NCBI GenBank assembly: GCA_964344335.1
Contig: CAYFMW010000006.1
Span: 1 to 60,356, forward strand
Length of the DNA: 60,356 nucleotides
From: RUG11894 sp964344335
GTDB taxonomy: Bacteria > Bacillota > Clostridia > Peptostreptococcales > Anaerovoracaceae
Reading direction: 5' to 3'
This document shows, piece by piece, positions 32,350 to 40,177 of the stretch. Every line of letters starts with the position of its first letter. Position 1 is the stretch's first letter. A program made the translations under genes and the position numbers. The notes beneath the pieces were generated by a model. The model saw only the letters and a program-made list of their open reading frames with translations, was not told the DNA's origin and ran no database searches.

Positions 32350-33291
32350 GTGCTAAAGTATTCTCTGAAACGTCTTGCACGATCATTGCTTACGCTCCTG
32401 ATACTGATAACGGTCATCTTCACCCTCCTGCGCTTTATGCCGGAGGAAGGTTATTTTAACAACTACGAGAAGATGTCCCCTACTCAGATCGCCGTAGGCC
32501 TGCAAAAGATGGGACTCAACGATCCCCTATATGTACAGGTGTCGCGATTCATAATGAACCTGTTAAAGGGAGATATGGGAGTCTCATACCGCTACAGGGT
32601 TAACTCGCCCATAACATCCATAATAGCGCCCAAGATATCGATTTCTGTAAAAGTGGGCCTTATTTCCATGGCCATAAGCTTACCTTTGGGAATGTTTCTG
32701 GGAATTTTAATGGCCAGATACAAGGGGAAAATTTGGGATACAATCGGCAATGCTTACATCGTGTTCATACAGGCGGTTCCTAACGCCGTATATTTCATAT
32801 TCATTCAGCTCTACGGTTCAACCTGGCTGAATATAAGCATGCTTTACAAAGAAAACGATTGGAAGACACTGATTCTTCCTGTAGTTTCGCTGGCCCTGCC
32901 CTCGATTTCGAGCTACGGCATGTGGCTGCGCAGATACATGGTCGATGAGTCCAATAAGGACTACATAAAACTCGCACTTGCAAAGGGCGTACCCACAAGA
33001 AGGATCTGGTCACATCATGTATTCAGAAATGCCGTGGTTCCCATGGTTAACCTAATACCCGGATCGCTTCTCATGACAATTTCCGGTGCGATTTATGCGG
33101 AATCTTATTATTCTATACCCGGAATGGGTGGCCTGCTCGTCGATGTTATAAAGCGACAGGATAACAATATGGTCTTGGTGCTCGTCGTGCTCTTCGCAAC
33201 GGTGGGTATAGTGGGTCTGTTGCTTGGCGACATCTTAATGGCCATAGTTGACCCGCGCATCAGCTTTTCAAAGAAGGAGGGTTCCAGATGA
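32350..33291 (+). CDS. oppB: Oligopeptide ABC transporter permease, OppB-like
   Basis: 313 residues. GTG start at 32350 with AAGGAG eight bases upstream. First membrane segment SLLTLLILITVIFTLLRFMP, then an extracytoplasmic loop, then five further segments; the cytoplasmic coupling loop carries YIKLALAKGVPTRRIWSHH and VFRNAVVPMVNLIPG, the EAA motif of the OppB family. Ends PGMGGLLVDVIKRQDNNMV. Overlaps oppC by four bases (ATGA). Confidence 0.93.
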   Translation: MLKYSLKRLARSLLTLLILITVIFTLLRFMPEEGYFNNYEKMSPTQIAVGLQKMGLNDPLYVQVSRFIMNLLKGDMGVSYRYRVNSPITSIIAPKISISVKVGLISMAISLPLGMFLGILMARYKGKIWDTIGNAYIVFIQAVPNAVYFIFIQLYGSTWLNISMLYKENDWKTLILPVVSLALPSISSYGMWLRRYMVDESNKDYIKLALAKGVPTRRIWSHHVFRNAVVPMVNLIPGSLLMTISGAIYAESYYSIPGMGGLLVDVIKRQDNNMVLVLVVLFATVGIVGLLLGDILMAIVDPRISFSKKEGSR

Positions 33292-34994
33292 GTAAATATT
33301 CAACTAAGGAAAAACTCACGGAAAAAATGGAAGCTTCCATCGAGCAATATCTCGTCGAGGAAGGCATTATCGAGCCCGACGAAAAACTGCTCGACGACAA
33401 TCTGAGCGCTGAACAGATAGCGAATCTCGATCCGGAGATTTTCCAAGAGATAAAGATTAGCGATGACGAAGCAGAACGCACGGGATATTCCAACTATTCC
33501 TACTGGGGTTCCACAGTCCGCATGTTCTTTAAGAATAAGATTGCGGTAGCTAACCTTATATTGATGCTGGTTCTGGTGATATTCACCTTTATCCAGCCTT
33601 ATCTTCCGAATCAGTTCGACCCGAACAAGGTAAACTATTACAATTCGAAGGCGGTCTGGTTCAAGGTGCAGGATGACGGTTCCTACACTATGGAAGGAAT
33701 CAAATACACAAAGGGCGATTTAGCAGTCGAACCCGAAAAAGGCGAGACTCTCGCCTATATAAAGGTACCGGATTCCTGGGGAGTGCCGCAGGCCATGGTC
33801 TGCGACGAGGACGGCGAAAACTTCGAAAGCGTAATGCTTACGAAGGATTCCTCCAACCCCCATTGGTACTACTGCATAGTAAAACAGGAAAAACCGCATC
33901 TTCAGATAGATTCCGAATCCGGCGATGCCAGCACCTTCCACAACGCGATATGGGTTACCGTAATAGGAGAAAAATACGCGGTCTACGCTTCCGGAGTAAA
34001 GCAGACCACTGCCGAGTTCCCGGATGATATACCGGAAGGATACGGACTTGTGTATCTGCAGGCACCTGAAAATTGGGGAGTCCCGCAGCTTCGGGCTCAG
34101 TCGGGCAATCTCGCTGGAGCGGACGCGGAATATTTAAAGCTCACTCCGGCTGAAGACGAAGGCTGGTACTACGGCTTTATACCTGTGGAGAAGAATGCGC
34201 TGAGCGTCATGTCGGAAGACGGAACTGTTAAGGGCATGAACCGTGCAACCATCACTTCCGTCCTGCCGCAGAAGGTAGAGCCTCAGACAGGATTTATAGA
34301 GAACAAGCGTCCCAGCAAGGTGTTCTGGTTCGGAACCAACGATATCGGCCAGGATCTCTGGGCGAGGATGTGGACAGGTACGAGGACCTCTCTATTCATC
34401 GGCATCGTAGTCGCTGTGATAGAAGCCGTAATAGGAATCATCGTGGGACTGCTCTGGGGATATATCAGAAGACTGGACTTCTTCTTTACGGAACTCTACA
34501 ACCTGATAAACAACATACCTACCACCATAGTGCTCGTACTGGCTTCTTATGTTATGAGGCCCGGCTTAAACACCATAATAATCGCGATGAGCCTTACCGG
34601 ATGGATAGGCCTCGCGAGGTTCATCAGAAACCTGGTTCTGATCATCAGGGACAGGGATTTCAACCTCGCTTCGAGGTGCCTCGGCACTCCTACCCGCAGG
34701 ATAATAACCAAGAATCTGCTTCCGCAGATGATCTCGGTAATAATGCTGCGCATGGCGCTGGCGATACCGGGAGCCATAGGTTCGGAGGTATTCCTCTCCT
34801 ACATCGGCCTTGGAATTCCCATGAATATTCCGTCGCTGGGCAACCTGGTAAATAAGGGCCGGACTATGATGATGGCGCCGACGCTGAGGTACCAGCTCTT
34901 TATACCGGCGATTATACTGTCAGTTATCACTATCTGCTTCTATCTGGTAGGCAACGCCTTCTCGGATGCGGCGGATCCGAAGAACCACAACTAA
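33288..34994 (+). CDS. oppC: OppC-like permease with duplicated extracytoplasmic insert
   Basis: 568 residues, nearly twice the usual ~300. An acidic N-terminal tail (1-75) precedes TM1 (about 86-104). The short loop of normal OppC is replaced by about 240 residues (105-345) holding two similar modules: 153-208 (LAYIKVPDSWGVPQAM, then HWYYCIV) and 252-308 (LVYLQAPENWGVPQLR, then GWYYGFIP). After that the normal OppC core resumes with FGTNDIGQDLWARMWTGTRT, the EAA loop FNLASRCLGTPTRRIITKN and SEVFLSYIGLGIP. The WG...P / WYY pattern resembles starch-binding-type beta-sandwich modules (CBM25/26 group); this is inference from pattern only. The frame is intact, with a normal ribosome site and overlap with oppB. 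Confidence 0.88.
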   Translation: MSKYSTKEKLTEKMEASIEQYLVEEGIIEPDEKLLDDNLSAEQIANLDPEIFQEIKISDDEAERTGYSNYSYWGSTVRMFFKNKIAVANLILMLVLVIFTFIQPYLPNQFDPNKVNYYNSKAVWFKVQDDGSYTMEGIKYTKGDLAVEPEKGETLAYIKVPDSWGVPQAMVCDEDGENFESVMLTKDSSNPHWYYCIVKQEKPHLQIDSESGDASTFHNAIWVTVIGEKYAVYASGVKQTTAEFPDDIPEGYGLVYLQAPENWGVPQLRAQSGNLAGADAEYLKLTPAEDEGWYYGFIPVEKNALSVMSEDGTVKGMNRATITSVLPQKVEPQTGFIENKRPSKVFWFGTNDIGQDLWARMWTGTRTSLFIGIVVAVIEAVIGIIVGLLWGYIRRLDFFFTELYNLINNIPTTIVLVLASYVMRPGLNTIIIAMSLTGWIGLARFIRNLVLIIRDRDFNLASRCLGTPTRRIITKNLLPQMISVIMLRMALAIPGAIGSEVFLSYIGLGIPMNIPSLGNLVNKGRTMMMAPTLRYQLFIPAIILSVITICFYLVGNAFSDAADPKNHN

Positions 34995-35004
34995 GGAGGG
35001 AAAG

Positions 35005-36111
35005 ATGAAGAACAACGATGTAATACTGTCTGTAAAAGATCTGCATGTTAAGTTCAGCCTCCGTGGGAAGGTTCTGAGCGCGATACGCGGAATATCCATG
35101 GACCTTTACAAGGGAGAATCTCTCGCGATAGTGGGAGAATCCGGTTCGGGAAAATCCGTGTTTACCAAGAACTTTATCGGCCTTTTGGATAAGAACGGCT
35201 GGGTTGACTCGGGCGAGATCCTCTACTACGGCATGGACGAAAATAATCCCGTGGATCTTGCAAAGTTCAAGACGGAGGACGAGTGGAAGAGCATCCGCGG
35301 CAAGGAAGTCGCTATGGTAATGCAGGACCCGATGACCTCCCTCAACCCGCTCAACACCATAGGCCAGCAGATAGGCGAAGCCCTGATGCTCCACCAGAAC
35401 ATGACGGGCGAGCCGGCAAAGCAAAAGAGCATAGAGATACTTCGCGATGTGGGAATTCCCGAGCCGGAAAGAAGGATCAGCCAATATCCGCACGAGTTTT
35501 CCGGCGGCATGCGCCAGAGGGTGGTAATAGCCATCGCCATGGCCTGCAATCCGAAGATATTGATATGCGATGAGCCCACCACGGCACTCGATGTTACCAT
35601 ACAGGCTCAGATACTGCAGCTGATAAGAAACCTCAAGGAAAAGTACGGCCTCACGACGATATACATAACCCACGACCTGGGCGTCGTCGCGAATGTCGCG
35701 GACCGCGTCGCCGTGATGTATGCGGGAGATATAGTCGAGGTGGGAAGCTGCGAGGAGATCTTCTACGATCCCTGCCATCCCTACACCTGGGCCCTGCTGT
35801 CGTCGCTTCCCCAGCTCGGTATGAAGGGCGAAGACCTCTACTCAATAAGGGGTACGCCTCCGAATCTCTTCAACGAGATAAGAGGAGACGCGTTTGCGCT
35901 GAGGAATCCCAATCCGCTGAAGATAGACTTCCTCTACAGACCGCCGTACTACGAAGTCTCCCCCACTCACAAGGCTCGGACCTGGCTGCTCGATCCCAGA
36001 GCTCCCCATGTTGAGCCCCCGGAGATAATCAGCCACATCCGCAACATAAAGCTGGATAAGATGGGCGAAGGCGGAGTCTCGGCGAGCATTGCGGATGGAG
36101 GTGAAGAATAA
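35005..36111 (+). CDS. oppD: Oligopeptide ABC transporter ATP-binding protein, OppD-like
   Basis: 368 residues from the ATG at 35005, which follows AAGGAGGG; the longer frame from 34966 runs into oppC. Walker A IVGESGSGKSVFTKNF, Q-loop MVMQDPMTSLNPL, signature FSGGMRQRVVIAIAMACNP, Walker B ILICDEPTTALDVT, switch His YITHDLGVVANVADRV, then the oligopeptide-transporter C-terminal region with HPYTWALLSSLPQL and GTPPNLF. The usual cluster of cysteines for an iron-sulfur site in this C-terminus is not seen. Stop overlaps the oppF start (TAATG). Confidence 0.95.
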   Translation: MKNNDVILSVKDLHVKFSLRGKVLSAIRGISMDLYKGESLAIVGESGSGKSVFTKNFIGLLDKNGWVDSGEILYYGMDENNPVDLAKFKTEDEWKSIRGKEVAMVMQDPMTSLNPLNTIGQQIGEALMLHQNMTGEPAKQKSIEILRDVGIPEPERRISQYPHEFSGGMRQRVVIAIAMACNPKILICDEPTTALDVTIQAQILQLIRNLKEKYGLTTIYITHDLGVVANVADRVAVMYAGDIVEVGSCEEIFYDPCHPYTWALLSSLPQLGMKGEDLYSIRGTPPNLFNEIRGDAFALRNPNPLKIDFLYRPPYYEVSPTHKARTWLLDPRAPHVEPPEIISHIRNIKLDKMGEGGVSASIADGGEE

Positions 36112-37067
36112 TGACGGACAATAAGACAAACAGAGAAGTGCTGTGCTCCGTTCGCGACCTTGAAGTTACCTTCGGACGAGGGCGCAAGAAGTTCGTCGCG
36201 GTGCACAACATAAACTTCGACATCTACAAGGGCGAGACCTTCGGCCTCGTAGGAGAATCCGGCTCCGGAAAGACCACCATAGGCCGGGCGATAATCAGGA
36301 TAAATCCCGTATCCAACGGAAGCGTAATCTTTAAGGGCGAAAAGATATCCGGCAAGATAAGCAGAGAGCTGGATAAGATGGTAACCCAGAAGATTCAGAT
36401 GATCTTCCAGGACCCCATGGCATCGCTAAACGAGCGCGCCAAGGTAGACTACATAGTGGCGGAAGGGCTAATAAACATACACCCCGATATGCCCAAAAAG
36501 GAACGCGAGGCCAAGGTATCCCAGGCTCTGTGCGATGTAGGACTGCTGCCGGAGTTTGCCACGAGGTTTCCGCACGAGTTCTCGGGCGGTCAGCGCCAGA
36601 GAATCGGAATAGCGAGAGCTCTAATTATGGAGCCTGAGTTCATAATCGCGGACGAGCCGATTTCGGCCCTCGATGTATCCATAAGAGCTCAGGTGCTCAA
36701 CCTTATGAGCAAGCTTCAGAAGGAGAGAGGCCTCACCTACCTGTTTATAGCCCACGACCTTTCGGTAATGAGGTTTATAACGAACAGGATAGCGGTAATC
36801 CACAAGGGAACCATAGTGGAGCTGGCGGATACCGAAAAGCTCTTCGCGCATCCTCTGCATCCCTACACGAGGGCCCTGCTCTCGGCGATACCCATGCCCG
36901 ACCCGGATAACGAGAAGAAGAAGGTCGTTACGGTATACGATCCCTCGCAGCATAAGTACGATACTGACCCGCCGCGCTGGATAGAGATCGAGGAGGGACA
37001 CTTTATACTCGCTAACAACGAGGAAGAGGAGCGCTACCGCAGGATGTTGCAAGAGGCGGAGGATTAA
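36111..37067 (+). CDS. oppF: Oligopeptide ABC transporter ATP-binding protein, OppF-like
   Basis: 318 residues. Walker A LVGESGSGKTTIGRAIIRI, Q-loop MIFQDPMASLNERAKV, signature FSGGQRQRIGIARALIMEP, Walker B FIIADEPISALDVSIRAQ, switch His FIAHDLSVM, and the family C-terminus HPYTRALLSAIPMPDPD. Forms a heterodimer with OppD. Last gene of the operon, followed by a strong terminator. Confidence 0.95.
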   Translation: MTDNKTNREVLCSVRDLEVTFGRGRKKFVAVHNINFDIYKGETFGLVGESGSGKTTIGRAIIRINPVSNGSVIFKGEKISGKISRELDKMVTQKIQMIFQDPMASLNERAKVDYIVAEGLINIHPDMPKKEREAKVSQALCDVGLLPEFATRFPHEFSGGQRQRIGIARALIMEPEFIIADEPISALDVSIRAQVLNLMSKLQKERGLTYLFIAHDLSVMRFITNRIAVIHKGTIVELADTEKLFAHPLHPYTRALLSAIPMPDPDNEKKKVVTVYDPSQHKYDTDPPRWIEIEEGHFILANNEEEERYRRMLQEAED

Positions 37068-37117
37068 AGATATCGCTCAGCGAAAGCAAGACAAAAGAGA
37101 ATAGAAGAGTTGAACGA

Positions 37118-37151
37118 GCGCGAAGAAATATCTTCGCGCCCATCTTTTTTT
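37118..37151 (+). terminator. Terminator of the opp operon
   Basis: GCGCGAAGA (37118-37126) pairs with TCTTCGCGC (37131-37139), four-base loop, then seven T at 37145-37151. Textbook intrinsic terminator, 50 bases after oppF. Confidence 0.9.
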
Positions 37152-37212
37152 AGCCAACCCATTATTTTGTTCGACGATTTATTAAACTTATAAATAAAAC
37201 ATCGTCTTCGGT

Positions 37213-37312
37213 NNNNNNNNNNNNNNNNNNNNNNNNNNNNNNNNNNNNNNNNNNNNNNNNNNNNNNNNNNNNNNNNNNNNNNNNNNNNNNNNNNNNNNNN
37301 NNNNNNNNNNNN
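37213..37312. other. Assembly gap (100 N)
   Basis: Exactly 100 unknown bases, the conventional placeholder, so the true distance is unknown. The opp operon lies left of it and the Tad-like locus right of it; their adjacency depends on scaffolding. Just left of the gap, GACGAT/ATCGTC arms suggest another hairpin. The stop codon of the next gene is the first three bases after the gap. Confidence 0.95.
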
Positions 37313-37762
37313 TCACCGAGCCCACTCATAGACCGCTGTCCTGGACGCGCTCCGCAGCTCGAAAAACGGAAGACGAAATATATCCGGCCCCTCCCATCTG
37401 AGCGTTATTACGCAGGAGGGGCGTTCTTTTTCGATTCCGAAGGCATCGGCTCCTTCGTAGCCCTTTCGCTCGTCAAAGAGGCGAATTTCGGCCTCCAGGC
37501 GGCCTTCACGAAGCAGCTCGTGACTCCCGGATGCGCGACTGAGAATAAAGTTTACATATTCTGAGACATCATCCTCTTTTATTACTATTCTCCCGGCTGC
37601 ATATTCCGCGGCATCCGTAAACAGCATGCTCCCGGCAGAACAATCCTCCGCCAGAGCCTTCATGTGCAACTGCAATTTCGCATATCTGTCGATATCCGAA
37701 CTGAAGCACAGGAGGCTCAAGCAGACGATGAGCAGCCCCAGAAAAGTTATAAATAGCTTCAT
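37313..37762 (-). CDS. Small membrane-anchored protein of the Tad-like locus (pseudopilin/TadE-like)
   Basis: 149 residues, unnamed family. N-terminus MKLFITFLGLLIVCLSLLCF is one membrane segment directly at the start, followed by a soluble domain (about 25-149) with SDIDRYAKLQLHMKALAEDC and a beta-rich end (RPSCVITLRWEG). This architecture matches minor pilins or TadE/TadG-like proteins. Its start overlaps the preceding gene by ATGA; its TGA abuts the assembly gap, so it is complete, but further genes of the locus could be hidden in or beyond the gap. Confidence 0.65.
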   Translation of the reverse strand: MKLFITFLGLLIVCLSLLCFSSDIDRYAKLQLHMKALAEDCSAGSMLFTDAAEYAAGRIVIKEDDVSEYVNFILSRASGSHELLREGRLEAEIRLFDERKGYEGADAFGIEKERPSCVITLRWEGPDIFRLPFFELRSASRTAVYEWAR

Positions 37763-38190
37763 GGCAGCTTCTCGCTCGCAGTGTAACTGTCTATCACATA
37801 GATATAGCTGTTTTCATCCGCCCCTATTCCGAAGAGCCGCCTGCCGGCCATCATCTCCCCTATCGGGACTTCGACCCTGTAGTGTATGAGCCCCCTCTCC
37901 CAGTCGGCCTCCGAGTAAGCATCGGCGCTCATCAGCCTGTACTGCACCGTCTCCGTCGCATCTATCAGGATTGAGTCAAGGTCGATTCCGAATTGGCGCG
38001 ATATATTCGCCCGCAGATCATCTCTGATCTTCTGCGTAAAGCATCCCTCCTGCTTCGCCTCTTCCTTCGCGGCATAGACCATATCCGAAAGTATCCCTAT
38101 CCTGCTCGAGTTAATCTGGTCCATGGAAAATTGCACGAAGAACACCAGCATAAGCGGGAGTATCGCAAGCAGCACAAGAAATTGTTTCAT
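37759..38190 (-). CDS. Small membrane-anchored protein of the Tad-like locus (pseudopilin-like)
   Basis: 143 residues. Starts MKQFLVLLAILPLMLVFFVQ, a single N-terminal membrane segment, then a soluble part with SRIGILSDMVYAAKEEAKQE and the ending YIYVIDSYTASEKLP. The helix after the membrane anchor and the beta-rich end are pilin-like; no family is recognised. Translationally coupled to the next gene (ATGA). Confidence 0.65.
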   Translation of the reverse strand: MKQFLVLLAILPLMLVFFVQFSMDQINSSRIGILSDMVYAAKEEAKQEGCFTQKIRDDLRANISRQFGIDLDSILIDATETVQYRLMSADAYSEADWERGLIHYRVEVPIGEMMAGRRLFGIGADENSYIYVIDSYTASEKLP

Positions 38191-38233
38191 ATCTCATCGA
38201 CCGTCCTTTTCAATTTCGTAACATACGGCGGCT

Positions 38234-38386
38234 TCACGGAATATCCTCCATCCTCCTCAGCTCTATTTCGGTTCTCCATACCCTCTTGACATTCGAGTAT
38301 ATGCTGTCATCCTGCTCCCCGGCTATAAGGGTAAACAGGAACAGACCCAGCATTATCGCCGCCAGCATAACTATCAGCGCCTTCAT
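38234..38386 (-). CDS. 50-residue membrane peptide of the Tad-like locus
   Basis: ATG at 38386, TGA at 38234-38236, with AGGTGG five bases before the start. Sequence begins MKALIVMLAAIMLGLFLFTL, one membrane segment, followed by a charged tail with VKRVWRTEIELRRMED. The ribosome site, tight spacing to the next gene upstream (8 bases) and similarity of the N-terminus to that gene argue that it is real although very short. It may be a pilin-like subunit or assembly factor. Confidence 0.6.
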   Translation of the reverse strand: MKALIVMLAAIMLGLFLFTLIAGEQDDSIYSNVKRVWRTEIELRRMEDIP

Positions 38387-38394
38387 GATTCCAC

Positions 38395-38553
38395 CTAATT
38401 GCCCGCCGGTATGTTGTAGTCGCTTAATGTGCTCTGCACCTTGCTCTTGACTTCTTCCGAAAGCGTGTTCGCCGTTTCCGTAAAGCTGAGCACCACCACC
38501 GCTACGGCGATGCCCAGAAGTATCATGGAAATCAGTACTATAAGTTGTTTCAT
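38395..38553 (-). CDS. 52-residue Flp-like pilin candidate
   Basis: ATG at 38553, TAG at 38395-38397; AAAGGAG stands eight bases before the start. MKQLIVLISMILLGIAVAVV then a helical tail TETANTLSEEVKSKVQSTL. The size and single hydrophobic helix fit Flp-type pilins, and the place after tadC fits too, but the usual positively charged leader and a GE/GG-type prepilin cleavage site are missing. Either a divergent pilin used without processing or a structural partner. Confidence 0.6.
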   Translation of the reverse strand: MKQLIVLISMILLGIAVAVVVLSFTETANTLSEEVKSKVQSTLSDYNIPAGN

Positions 38554-38572
38554 CGTTTTTCTCCTTTCATGT

Positions 38573-39217
38573 TCAGATAAAAATCCTGTTTAAAATCTCT
38601 CTTTGTTCTATAAAATATGCCACATATATAAAATTGAGCAGTACGGCCATCGCATTTACGACGACGGGGAAATACACAAGATCGGAAATCATCTCGTCCC
38701 TGCGCTTCTGCACGGTCAGGCGCTCCTCCCTGAGGGCGCTCATGTAAATCTCTATGCTGCCGAGGAGGTCTTCGGGGGCGATATTTTCCCAGCCTGCAAG
38801 AAAAGCGCCTATGTCCTTTGCCCAACTGAAGGGAAGTGCCCTATAGAGTTCCGTGGCTGCTTTGTCCTCATCGCATATGTGCAGGCTAGCCGCCATATCC
38901 AGAAATACCGGCGAAAGCTCCCTGCTGATTGCCGCCAGTTCCTCCAGCATGAGCACGCCGCTCATCGTAAGACCCCTGCCGACTATTATAAGATTCTTGA
39001 TATAGGAAAGGCAGTCGGTAAGCTCGCGCTGCATTCTTTCCTGTCTTCGCACAGTTTTTATGCGTGCAATCCGGCGATGCAGCGCAGTTCTCTCAGCCAG
39101 CCCTCGCGACGCCGATACATAACCCCGGGCCTCGTCCCTAAGACTGCGCTCCGACGAAGGCAGGAGCATAATTATCCCCGCGCAGAGGCTTATTGTCATA
39201 ATCAAATTCATCACCAT
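38573..39217 (-). CDS. tadC: TadC-like inner membrane platform protein
   Basis: 214 residues from the ATG at 39217, which has GGAG at good spacing; a GTG at 39229, directly after the tadB stop, is the alternative. Type II secretion F domain partner: N-terminal membrane segment VMNLIMTISLCAGIIMLLP, a charged cytoplasmic region with RMQRELTDCLSYIKNLII, a helical domain, then a C-terminal segment YFPVVVNAMAVLLNFIYVAY. Shorter than typical TadC (~300). Pairs with TadB as the platform for pilus or pseudopilus assembly. Confidence 0.7.
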   Translation of the reverse strand: MVMNLIMTISLCAGIIMLLPSSERSLRDEARGYVSASRGLAERTALHRRIARIKTVRRQERMQRELTDCLSYIKNLIIVGRGLTMSGVLMLEELAAISRELSPVFLDMAASLHICDEDKAATELYRALPFSWAKDIGAFLAGWENIAPEDLLGSIEIYMSALREERLTVQKRRDEMISDLVYFPVVVNAMAVLLNFIYVAYFIEQREILNRIFI

Positions 39218-39229
39218 AGCATGCTCCAC

Positions 39230-40177
39230 TCAATAATCTATACGAACATTGGTTACGAGGCGGATTATCAGCATATTCAGCGCCAGCATAAAAATGATGA
39301 AGAGGAAAAATATTAGACCCTCGGGAGTCGCGAACTGATTTCTGATTAGCTTGCCTGCAGGAACATCCAGATAGAAGAGGGATATGAGCATAGTTCCCAC
39401 ATACAGCAGAGGAATCAAGAACACCGTCATCCTCGCAGCCTCGCTGTTTAAACGCTTTCTCTCCTCGGCCCTCTCATTGGCCTTGCCGAGCTGGGCAACG
39501 ATATCCGCAAGCCCCTCGGACACATCCGTTCCCCTCGCCGCGGCGAGGTTTATGCACACTGCCAGCATGTGACCCCATACCGTTCCGAGAGCGAATGCGA
39601 ACTGATCCGTAGACTCCTTTATCTTCGCTTCGCTGCCGCTGCTCCTTATCCGCATCAGGAGCCTCGAGGAATATCTCTTGCATATGGGAAAGTCTCCGCC
39701 CGATTGCGCGGTCTTTTCAATCGCCGCGTAAATATTTTTGTTGTTGATGCGATATTGTCTATAGAGTTCACTTACAAAACCCGCCCCCTCCCTGCTGCTC
39801 CTCGTTCTGTCACCTTCGAGCTTAGCTGATGCCAGCATAAGCGGAAGAGCCGTAACCATGAGAGCTGTAAGGAATGCCGCCGCCGGCGAAAACAGTCTCA
39901 GCCCCGCCGCAAAGGAAATCAGAAACAGCATCGTAAGAGCGGCAAGCAAGATGCCCGGATTAACTTCCCTCTTGAATACCGTGCGCAGCAGCTTGTGAAG
40001 ATAAGGGCTTTGCGCTGCGGACCGCGGAACCGCCCCTCTCTTCTTCAACCTTGACCTCAAGGAAATTGCAGCAAGCACCGCCTCGAGGCTGTCGCCGGAA
40101 AACAGAAACACCCCTGATATGAAGACGGCATAGATTCCTATTTCAGCCGTCAGCGCTATTATCCTAGCCGTATGCAT
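39230..40177 (-). CDS. tadB: TadB-like inner membrane platform protein
   Basis: 315 residues from the ATG at 40177 (GGAG seven bases before); the longer frame to 40213 lies inside tadA. Two membrane segments near the N-terminus (IIALTAEIGIYAVFISGVFLF and NPGILLAALTMLFLISFAAG region), a T2SSF-type cytoplasmic domain with GAGFVSELYRQYRINNKNIY and AAARGTDVSEGLADIVAQLG, then membrane segments FLIPLLYVGTMLISLFYLDV and IFFLFIIFMLALNMLIIRL. Fits TadB in both order and topology. Confidence 0.75.
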   Translation of the reverse strand: MHTARIIALTAEIGIYAVFISGVFLFSGDSLEAVLAAISLRSRLKKRGAVPRSAAQSPYLHKLLRTVFKREVNPGILLAALTMLFLISFAAGLRLFSPAAAFLTALMVTALPLMLASAKLEGDRTRSSREGAGFVSELYRQYRINNKNIYAAIEKTAQSGGDFPICKRYSSRLLMRIRSSGSEAKIKESTDQFAFALGTVWGHMLAVCINLAAARGTDVSEGLADIVAQLGKANERAEERKRLNSEAARMTVFLIPLLYVGTMLISLFYLDVPAGKLIRNQFATPEGLIFFLFIIFMLALNMLIIRLVTNVRIDY

